Assembly (NCBI RefSeq): GCF_023243075.1
Contig: NZ_JALKFZ020000130.1
Span: forward strand, 1-36,121
Length of the DNA: 36,121 nt
From: Frankia sp. AiPa1
GTDB taxonomy: Bacteria > Actinomycetota > Actinomycetes > Frankiales > Frankiaceae
Reading direction: 5' to 3'
The notes under the pieces were generated by a model. The model ran no database searches and was not told the DNA's origin. It saw only the letters and a program-made list of their open reading frames with translations. This document shows positions 9,901 through 15,496 of this stretch, one piece after another; within the stretch, counting starts at the first letter, position 1, and each line of letters begins with the position of its first letter. Both the position numbers and the translations under genes were made by a program.

Positions 9901-10092
9901 GGTACTCGCCAGCAGCAGCGCCTCCCGCACCTCCGGGTGCGCCCAGGTCTTGGCCAGCCATGCCCGGCCTTCCTGCTCGACCGCGGCGGAGTCGGACAGA
10001 TCGAGATCAGTAGGCAGTTCGAGGCCGCCCGGGTCCGTCGAAGCGCGGACCTGGAGGAAGCCGGTGTGCTGGTAGCGCGGGGGCACAGCCAT
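6985..10092 (-). CDS. lanB: Class I lantibiotic dehydratase (LanB), full length
   Basis: 1035 residues from the ATG at 10092, chosen because GAGGAGAGGGG precedes it by a good spacing; an ATG ten codons upstream lacks this. Class I LanB uses glutamyl-tRNA(Glu) to glutamylate Ser/Thr of the precursor and then eliminates glutamate. The N-terminal glutamylation domain spans roughly 1-740, with the family features LLLASTNLCTRV, RWQRRATPFGMFAGIS (the conserved TPFG-F box) and SAVFGGFDLGAARVLPYVPR. The elimination (SpaB_C-like) domain follows from about 765, with SLEGLVGLWWVRRHRD, YLAVFLRL and a C-terminal LLHEHHVRAVGVD. It lies downstream of the precursor behind a strong hairpin and overlaps lanC by four bases. 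Confidence 0.93.
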   Translation of the reverse strand: MAVPPRYQHTGFLQVRASTDPGGLELPTDLDLSDSAAVEQEGRAWLAKTWAHPEVREALLLASTNLCTRVEQILDDGAGQRSGTEVRRALTAVASYLLRWQRRATPFGMFAGISTATVGPATAEVGRAHQAVARADAEWATTLVDQLEGQPELRGRLTVVADSARIVRDGRVIVHRRAEAGAASPGPLRESSVRLTRPVRFALAEADNPIQLDTLVARTATRFPTASPDKIRALVHGLVDGGLLVTSLRPPMTAVDALTHLADALRAAGLEDLADVSDLLRELDSLRALLAGHNRTTDPQQAAQTRRTVATRMTSLAPGAGQALAVDTRLDARIAVPERVLDAAALAASVLLRLSRQPFGSVAWLDYHARFRARYGPGALVPVRELVAESGLGYPGGYLGAPRARPAWRMLTDRDTALLTLIQQAAVDGAEEIALTDADVEALAVGEHQDIVPPQRVELGVEVWAVSARALDRGDFRLRVTAAPRTCTSMAGRFAHLLDPADRDRLAATYTARAETGERDQPLAAQLSFPPRRPHNENVVRVEPLLPDVVSLSEHPDPGRPEVRLIGLDDLAVTADAAQIYLVQRSTGRRVIPRIPHALDTSVQSPPLARFLAEVADARSAVFGGFDLGAARVLPYVPRIRYGRMVLAVARWMLTSTDLTRGQSGDERQEALRAWRQRWRVPARVVLCHGELRLPLDLDRHLDRALLLTHLERAGRIEVQEDGPPDAQGWIGRPAELLIPLTAISPPARPLPMTAAPGAVLRPGNSALLQVQLVGNPARFDDILTGHLPRLVASLEGLVGLWWVRRHRDMILPESDQYLAVFLRLHSPDHYGPVSAAVAAFAADLEGRGLPNQLTLATSPLHLARYGDGDALAAAESVFAADTLCAIAQITAAQTSGISAQALAAASMVDLAASFAPDPLAGHQALVRCLRQEHGALDRTLRDRTLDLADPGGDHQAVRALAGGEAVVGAWNARTTALALYYQALARQRDPRTVLRTLLHEHHVRAVGVDPTLEKETGRLARAAALRHLALAGAR

Positions 10093-10121
10093 GGCGATCC
10101 CCTCTCCTCGCCGGTGCGGCA

Positions 10122-10162
10122 TCCGCCGCCGGCACCCGGATCGGGCAGGTGCCGGCGGCGGA
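10122..10162 (-). terminator. Strong hairpin between precursor gene and lanB (partial terminator or mRNA processing site)
   Basis: The arms TCCGCCGCCGGCACC (10122-10136) and GGTGCCGGCGGCGGA (10148-10162) are perfect reverse complements, giving a 15-bp GC-rich stem with an 11-base loop. It begins eight bases after the precursor stop and ends about 20 bases before the lanB ribosome binding site. There is no U-run. In lanthipeptide operons a hairpin here commonly lets the precursor be made in excess over the enzymes; that role is inferred from position. Confidence 0.75.
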
Positions 10163-10170
10163 CGGCTGGA

Positions 10171-10362
10171 TCAGGACGGGTCGTTGGAGGAGGTGCTGCA
10201 CGCGCTGGTGCTGCAGCTCTGGCCGCAGCCGTCACTCGTGTCGCACATCATGATCGCGATGCGGGTGGTGGACTCCACCACCCGCATGTCCAGTTCCAGT
10301 TCCGCGTCGTCGAGCGCGAAGTCCACGGACTCCGCCTGTTCGGCCATCAGCACCGGCGACAT
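10171..10362 (-). CDS. lanA: FxLD-family lanthipeptide precursor
   Basis: A 63-residue peptide with a good start: AAGGAG lies eight bases before the ATG at 10362. The acidic leader holds the FxLD motif as F15-A-L-D18, followed by DDAELELDM. The core half, from about Ser31, is rich in Ser and Thr and has four cysteines (C40, C46, C50, C55) in a CDTSDGCGQSC layout. It ends in STSSNDPS. Asp41, Asp44 and Asp61 are candidates for isoaspartate or methyl ester formation by the paired methyltransferase. The cleavage site is not certain. It sits between the methyltransferase and lanB, the expected place in FxLD clusters. Confidence 0.92.
   Translation of the reverse strand: MSPVLMAEQAESVDFALDDAELELDMRVVESTTRIAIMMCDTSDGCGQSCSTSACSTSSNDPS
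10259..10287. repeat. 13-bp perfect inverted repeat inside the precursor gene
   Basis: ATGCGGGTGGTGG (10259-10271) and CCACCACCCGCAT (10275-10287) are exact reverse complements with a 3-base spacer. In the precursor this covers the codons for MRVVESTTR, at the expected leader/core boundary. The RNA would form a compact hairpin in the coding sequence. It may be a coding coincidence. Confidence 0.7.
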
Positions 10363-10426
10363 CGAGATCACTCCTTGTTCTGGTGGGGGATTTCTCGGGT
10401 GGGTGGTGCGTCCTGGACCGGCCGGG

Positions 10427-11674
10427 TCAGCCCGCGACCGGCCAGGAGATCGTGACCAGGCCGTGGGTCTTCGCCAGCACGGCCGTGCCCTCGCCGGCCG
10501 GCGGACGGTCGGTGCCCGTCGGCCAGTAGGCGAAGGTCGGGGCCGGTCCGCCCCGTGCCTGGCGGTCCCAGGCCTGGATCTGCTCGACGAGCGCGGTGGC
10601 GGCGGCCTCGCCGTGCGGGCCGTACGCTCGTCCGCCGAACTCGACCCCGGCGCCGTCCAGCGCCGGGCGCACCGCCAGATACACGAGCGAGTCACCCTGC
10701 ACGGCCCCGAAGGGGAACCAGCTCTTGCGGTCGGCAGCCAGGTCGGTTCCCTCGTCCGCTGCCAGCCGGCAGAAGCCCGGCAGGAAGCAGGCGAACCACA
10801 GATGCAGGTCGGCGAACGACACTCCGTGCCGGATCGTGACCCCGGACCACACCTCGGTCCGCGGTGTCGCGAGGACACCGTCCAGAAGATCCAGATCCTG
10901 GGGCGGGTCGACGTCGAACCGCAGCCGGACGTGACGGCCGTGCCCGTCAGGCAGGAGGAAGACCCGCTCGTCGTGGGCGCCGGCGCCCTGCATGGGGACG
11001 AACCCGCACACCTCCACCGAGGTGCTCACCAGATGATCGCCATCGCGACGGAACCCGATCGACCGGGTGATCCCGTTCATCCGCAGCGGGACGACGATCC
11101 GGCCGCCCTCGCCCAGCTGCGCGAGCCACGCCGGCGCGAGGTCCCACGCACCGGCCGTCACCAGGATCGCGTCGACCCGGTCGCCGAGCTCATCCACGCC
11201 GTCCTCGGCGTCCGCGCAGATGACCGTGACCCGGTCCGCGTACCCGGTCGTCTCCAGAAGCTCGCGGGCCCGGTCGGTCACCTCGGGATCGATGTCCACG
11301 CTGATCACCCGGCCCGAAGGGCCGACGACCTCGGCCAGGAGCGCCGCGTTGTAGCCACTGGACCCGATCTCGATCACGCTCATCCCGGGGCCGAGCCCGG
11401 CCTGTTCGATCATCCGAGCCTGGATGAACGGAGCACTGATCGACGAGATGATCACGTTGTCCGCGGCCCGCTTGACCGCCACCGAGTCGTCGGCGTTGTA
11501 GGCAACCTCCAAGGAGGTGCCCGCGGGAACGAACAGGTGCCGCGGCACGGCACGAAACGCCCGCTCCACCTCCAGGGATGTGATCATGCCGGTCACGCAG
11601 AGCTTGTCCACCAGCGCGTTACGGACCTCAGCCGCCCGGTCCGGGGCGCTGGACGTGCCAATCATCTGAGTCAA
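10427..11674 (-). CDS. FxLD-system protein L-isoaspartate O-methyltransferase-like enzyme
   Basis: 415 residues if started at the TTG at 11674, which has GGAAGGA six bases upstream; the ATG at 11665 would give 412. The N-terminal half is a PIMT-like SAM methyltransferase: VERAFRAVPRHLFVP, then motif I VIEIGSSGYNAAL, the acidic VISVDIDPE, and VDAILVTAGAWD followed by GGRIVVPL. The C-terminal half (about 220-410) is the extension peculiar to methyltransferases of lanthipeptide clusters, including VSFADLHLWFACFLPGF. In characterised lanthipeptide PIMTs such as OlvSA the enzyme methylates an Asp and leads to succinimide and isoaspartate in the ring-containing peptide. The substrate is inferred to be the adjacent precursor. 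It is the first gene of the compact operon. Confidence 0.9.
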   Translation of the reverse strand: MTQMIGTSSAPDRAAEVRNALVDKLCVTGMITSLEVERAFRAVPRHLFVPAGTSLEVAYNADDSVAVKRAADNVIISSISAPFIQARMIEQAGLGPGMSVIEIGSSGYNAALLAEVVGPSGRVISVDIDPEVTDRARELLETTGYADRVTVICADAEDGVDELGDRVDAILVTAGAWDLAPAWLAQLGEGGRIVVPLRMNGITRSIGFRRDGDHLVSTSVEVCGFVPMQGAGAHDERVFLLPDGHGRHVRLRFDVDPPQDLDLLDGVLATPRTEVWSGVTIRHGVSFADLHLWFACFLPGFCRLAADEGTDLAADRKSWFPFGAVQGDSLVYLAVRPALDGAGVEFGGRAYGPHGEAAATALVEQIQAWDRQARGGPAPTFAYWPTGTDRPPAGEGTAVLAKTHGLVTISWPVAG

Positions 11675-11954
11675 CAAAGATCCTTCCGGGCCGTCTCGCC
11701 CCCAGCTCCGCGGCGCCACAGGCGGAAGATCGCCTGGGCTCCGGTGGGGTGCGTTGTAACGATGACCCATGCCGAGGCGCGACTCATTCCCCGGGCGGGG
11801 AAGATTTGCCCTCGGCTACCCGTGGGCACCTGAGCTGCGGAAACGATGATCGATGCCCTCTCCGATTCGGCGCATCGGCCCCGGATGCGGGTCGGAAAGT
11901 TCGCCAGCCGGGCCGTCTAACCACGCGGGCCGACAGATCTTGGCCGGGTGACAT

Positions 11955-12470
11955 TCAGGGTCGCTGCGGAAGCGCCGAGGCGAGGTCAGGGATGCCGGAG
12001 GTGAGGAGGCGGTGCAGGGCGGCGCCAGGGTGGCGGGGCAGCGGGTGCATGGGGACGGCGAAGTACTCGGGTTCGTCGAAGACGGGCTCGCCGCTGGGAC
12101 GGCGGGCGAACTCGACCCAGCCGTAGTCGATGCCGTCGCCGTCGTCGTAGCTCATCCAGCTGATCGTCTCGGTCTCGCCGGGCTGGCGAGGTGCGGTGAA
12201 CAAGGGCCGGGCCTGGATGGTGTCGCCGTCGTCGTACCAGACGTGCGGGACGGCGAAGACCCATCGATGGACGTGGATGGTCTGCGCCTGGGCCGCCGCG
12301 CGGACCTCGAACACGAGGCTGGTCGCCCAGCTGGCCAGGTAGTCGTAGTCGCTGAGGATCAAGGTCCGGTCGCCGTACAACCCCACGATGGCCGGATAGT
12401 CGCCCGCGCGGACCGCGCGCTGCACACGGGCGGTGATGTCCTCGACCAGGGCCCCGGTTTTGCTGTTCAT
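11955..12470 (-). CDS. Conserved-looking hypothetical protein upstream of the lanthipeptide operon
   Basis: 171 residues from the ATG at 12470, chosen because GGAAGGAAGGGATGGG lies just upstream and the next Met upstream has none. I do not recognise the family. It starts with an amphipathic helix (VEDITARVQRAVRAGDYPAIVGLY) of a kind seen in small hydrolase-associated or scaffold proteins. It continues with aromatic, acidic strands: VWYDDGD, MSYDDGDGIDYGWVEF, and ends with an EPEYFAVPMHPLPRHPG segment. No Cys/His metal motif, no membrane segment and no signal peptide are seen. It is on the same strand as the methyltransferase, 280 bases upstream of its start, so it could share regulation with the lanthipeptide genes but is not in the compact operon. 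Confidence 0.6.
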   Translation of the reverse strand: MNSKTGALVEDITARVQRAVRAGDYPAIVGLYGDRTLILSDYDYLASWATSLVFEVRAAAQAQTIHVHRWVFAVPHVWYDDGDTIQARPLFTAPRQPGETETISWMSYDDGDGIDYGWVEFARRPSGEPVFDEPEYFAVPMHPLPRHPGAALHRLLTSGIPDLASALPQRP

Positions 12471-12837
12471 AGCCCATCCCTTCCTTCCATGATCGTTGAC
12501 CTGTCCGGCGGATGCCATCGCAGAGCCGATGACGTCCCTCTGCTTCTGATGCGCCGTAGCGTCGGCCCCGACCGTCCGAAGCACGCAGGTTTCCTCTGTC
12601 GCGTGCCGCAGATCGGCCTCTCGTCCTCGTCTTGATAGGGCGGTCGTAGCGGGCGAGCCATGTGCCTGTTCCCACAGCTCATCCCTGGCCTCGTGGCTGC
12701 GTGGCAGGCTGACCGTCGGTCTGGTGGCGAGTCGTAGGGCGATTCGCGGGACCTGTATGGGCCTTGGCTGTGGCTGTAGGGGACCTGCCGTCTACGCTGG
12801 GCGATCCCCACCCCTTTCGGACGAAGGCCCATTTCCT
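12471..12837. other. Divergent intergenic region
   Basis: Between the leftward small gene and the rightward PLD-DnaB fusion. It must hold both promoters. I could not pick out a convincing -35/-10 pair, nor a gene: the open frames here are short and without a ribosome binding site. The right-hand frame stays open back to an ATG at 12724, but the N-terminal residues this would add look non-coding. Confidence 0.5.
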
Positions 12838-14298
12838 GTGCGCTATCTCGACACCGCCGTCGGCGGTCCCGCCCACACTGTCGAGCAATGGCTGGTCGCC
12901 GAGCTCAAGGGGGCGCGAGTTTTCGCCGCGCAGACCGGCTACCTGACCGAGCACGGTCTGAGGTTGATCCAGCCGCACCTGGCGGCGATCCTCAACGAGG
13001 GTGGAGAGGTCCATCTGGTCACCGGCGCCCGGGAGGACCAGGTCTCCCCCGACGACCTGGCCGCGGTCACTGCCCTGTTCGAGCCGCACGGCCGCCGGGC
13101 GACGCTGCTGCTCGTCGACGGGGACGAGGAACAGCCGCTCATGCACGCCAAGAGCTACTACATCCGCCGGGCGGACGGCTCAGAGACAGCACTGGCCGGA
13201 TCGGCGAACCTGACCTACTCCGGCCTGCGGGCCAACCATGAGTCCGCGATCGTCCTGGACACCCGGGTCACGCCGGACGCCCCGTGCAAGGAGATCTTGG
13301 TCGCGATCCGGGCGTGGGCCGACTTCGACCGGCCTGCCCAGCGAGTCACTGAGGCGACCTTCGACCAGGTCGCCCTCGACGCTTTGTCTGTCGCCCGGCC
13401 GAAGGTCCGGCTGACCGGCAGGCCGAAGCTGCCGCCATCCTGGGCGCTCGGCGAGCTGCTCAACCCTGCTCTGGAGGAGATCGAGGCCACCCAGATCCAG
13501 GGCCACGACGGCGTACTCACCGGCGTCCCGACCGGGTTCACCGACCTCGACGAGCTGACCAACGGACTGCATCCCGGACAGCTCGTCATCATCGGAGGCC
13601 GGCCGGGTCTCGGGAAGTCGGTGCTGTGTCTCGACTTCGCCCGCGCGGCGGCGGTCAAGAACGGGATGGCGACGGCCCTGTTCAGCCTGGAGATGCCTCG
13701 CGTCGACTTGACGTTCCGGCTGCTGGCCGCCGAGGCTCGGGTCTCGTTGCAGAACATTCGCACCGGCCGGCTGACCGACGACGACTGGGGGCGGCTCGCG
13801 CGGACGATGGGGGAAGTCGCCGAGGCCCCGCTGTTCATCAACGACTTCCCGCACCTGACGATGCGGGACCTGCGCGCCGCGGCGCTACGCATGCGCGAGC
13901 GGAACGACCTGCGTCTGCTCGCTGTCGACTACCTGCAGCTGATGACTTCGACGAGCCGGCGGGAGACCCGCGTTCAGGAGATCAGCGAAATCAGCCGCGG
14001 CCTTAAGACGCTCGCGATGGAGCTTGAGATCCCGGTCGTCGTCGTGAGCCAGCTCAACCGCGCCTCTGACCTGCGCGCGGACAAGAGGCCGACGCTGGCC
14101 GACCTGCGCGACTCCGGTCAGATCGAGCAGGACGGGGACCTCGTGATCCTGCTGTACCGCGAGGACATGGTCGAGAAGGAGTCAGTGCGCGCCGGCGAGG
14201 CTGACTTCATCCTCGCCAAGCACCGCAACGGCCCTACCAGCACGGTGACCGTAGCGTTCCAGGGGCACTACAGCCGGTTCGTCGACATAGCCAGCTGA
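12838..14298 (+). CDS. PLD-type nuclease domain fused to DnaB replicative-helicase C-terminal domain
   Basis: 486 residues from the GTG at 12838 (GAAGG ten bases upstream); the open frame could start at an ATG 38 codons earlier. Residues 1 to about 165 form a phospholipase-D-like domain with one HKD-type motif: His103-x-Lys105 in MHAKSYYIRR, then GSANLTYSGL (Ser122, Asn124). One motif per chain implies a dimer, as in BfiI or Nuc. From about 200 the protein is a good DnaB C-terminal domain. It keeps the linker helix (ELLNPALEEIEA), GFTDLDELTNGLHPGQ, Walker A GRPGLGKS (254-261), LFSLEMPR, Walker B AVDYLQLM, SQLNR, DLRDSGQIEQDGDLVILLYR and AKHRNGPT. The normal DnaB N-terminal domain is replaced. 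Inference: a ring motor that carries a nuclease, possibly for phage defence or element replication. Confidence 0.88.
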   Translation: MRYLDTAVGGPAHTVEQWLVAELKGARVFAAQTGYLTEHGLRLIQPHLAAILNEGGEVHLVTGAREDQVSPDDLAAVTALFEPHGRRATLLLVDGDEEQPLMHAKSYYIRRADGSETALAGSANLTYSGLRANHESAIVLDTRVTPDAPCKEILVAIRAWADFDRPAQRVTEATFDQVALDALSVARPKVRLTGRPKLPPSWALGELLNPALEEIEATQIQGHDGVLTGVPTGFTDLDELTNGLHPGQLVIIGGRPGLGKSVLCLDFARAAAVKNGMATALFSLEMPRVDLTFRLLAAEARVSLQNIRTGRLTDDDWGRLARTMGEVAEAPLFINDFPHLTMRDLRAAALRMRERNDLRLLAVDYLQLMTSTSRRETRVQEISEISRGLKTLAMELEIPVVVVSQLNRASDLRADKRPTLADLRDSGQIEQDGDLVILLYREDMVEKESVRAGEADFILAKHRNGPTSTVTVAFQGHYSRFVDIAS

Positions 14299-14662
14299 CT
14301 GCACCGCAGCTGGCCCCTGGAGATCGGCAACGCCGCGCTCCTCGACGCACTCTTGTTGCGACGCCGTGAGCCCCCGATGCGGATAAGTTCTCGACTCTCT
14401 CATGCCGAACAGCCAGCTCGGTCCCTAGCCAACCTGCCATCGACCGCGACGAAGCCATGCACCTCCGCGCCTGACCGCACTCCAGCCCAGGACTATCGGC
14501 GCTGCCCGCCACATCCGTCCCCAGTGCCTCTGGCCGTCGATCACCGCGACCTCGCCCGGCCCACCAGCAAGAACACCGCCGCGTTTCCCGCCACCCTCGC
14601 GATGGCCCTCGTCCGTACGGGCAGGTTCCTGACCTGGCGCCGCGTCGCGTCGCGTCGCGACC
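14299..14662. other. Non-coding or decayed stretch
   Basis: No supported gene. Frames on both strands are open but have mixed codon use and no start with a ribosome binding site. A GTCGCGTCGCGTCGC run (about 14643-14658) is a short pentamer repeat just before the pseudogene. The stretch may be decayed coding sequence. Confidence 0.4.
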
Positions 14663-15127
14663 ATGCTCGATCTTTCGGCCAGCGCGGTCTCTACCGCACG
14701 GGCGGTCTGGGCCCGCATCGACAACGCCGGTCAGATCATGAACACGCTGCTCGCGCTCGACCTGCTTCTCGACACGCCCCCCATCGACTACGGGCGCTAA
14801 CGCCGGATCTTCCGCGACATCGACCTCCCGGACGAGCGGCGGTTCGACGCGGCCTACAGACGGGCCGGCCGGCTCCCAGCCCAGCACAACGGCGTCGGCA
14901 CGCGACCATATGCCTCCGGGAACTGCTCACCGGCGGCGACATCCGTCTCTACCTCGGAGCCCTCGCCCCACGATGACCACCGGCAGCGCGCCGCCTACGC
15001 CGGGTTCGTTACAGATACGGCGGATGTCCTTGCCGAGCACCTTCACCGTGAAGCGGAGCGACTCCTTCGGCTTCACCGCGTCGACGAGCCGGTGACATGG
15101 CAACTTCCGCCCCTCCTGTCCCGCTGA
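14663..15127 (+). pseudogene. Decayed small gene of unknown function
   Basis: From the ATG at 14663 the frame reads MLDLSASAVSTARAVWARID, then NTLLALDLLLDTPPIDYGR. It is broken by an in-frame TAA and resumes with RRIFRDIDLPDERRFDAAYR and HNGVGTRPYA. For about 70 bases after that the coding sense moves to the next frame (RELLTGGDIRLYLGALAP). It then returns to the first frame with DDHRQRAAYAGFVTDTADVL and LHREAERLLRLHRVDEPV, ending at TGA 15125-15127. One nonsense codon and two compensating shifts leave about 154 codons of a once coherent, Asp/Arg-rich helical protein. I do not know the family. A sequencing error could explain the shifts but not easily all three lesions. Confidence 0.6.
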
Positions 15128-15434
15128 AGGCTCGACGGCAGGCGTCGGGACGGGGACCGCAGCCACCTTGACCAGGGCGGGTCACAGGACGACCGCGCCC
15201 GCAGGCGACGTCGTCGGGCAGCCCGTGTCACCCCCAGTGCTACGGTTTATCCAGCGACATCAGCACATCGCTGAACATCTCACCGCTGGCCGAGGGCCAG
15301 CGGGCGGCAACGCCGGTGGTTACGTCCGCTGGTACGTCTCGGAGATGGCCAGCGCGGCAGATGCCGCCTCGGACACACCGGGCGTAGCCCGGGCGGACCG
15401 AGGGGGAGAGCGGAGCAGTATCGGGACCGATCTC
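15128..15434. other. Intergenic region upstream of the ParB-like gene
   Basis: No supported gene. A frame on the + strand from 15168 runs to 15500, but it is rich in Gly/Arg/Ala, overlaps the true start of the next gene and lacks a ribosome binding site. The right end leads into the palindromic sites at 15435-15476. Confidence 0.4.
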
Positions 15435-15476
15435 CCCGGACGACGAACCTCGTCCGGGTTACGCCCGGACGTCCGG
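15435..15476 (+). promoter_or_regulatory. Palindromic cluster before the ParB-like gene (candidate operator or attenuator)
   Basis: CCCGGACGA (15435-15443) pairs exactly with TCGTCCGGG (15450-15458) across a six-base loop. Six bases on, CCGGACGTCCGG (15465-15476) is a perfect 12-bp palindrome. Both share the half-site CCGGACG. The cluster ends about 20 bases before the start codon at 15497. The repeated half-site and position suggest a binding site for a dimeric regulator or the ParB-like protein itself; an RNA hairpin is the alternative. Confidence 0.5.
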
Positions 15477-15496
15477 ACTGAGATCGGAGAGAACCA

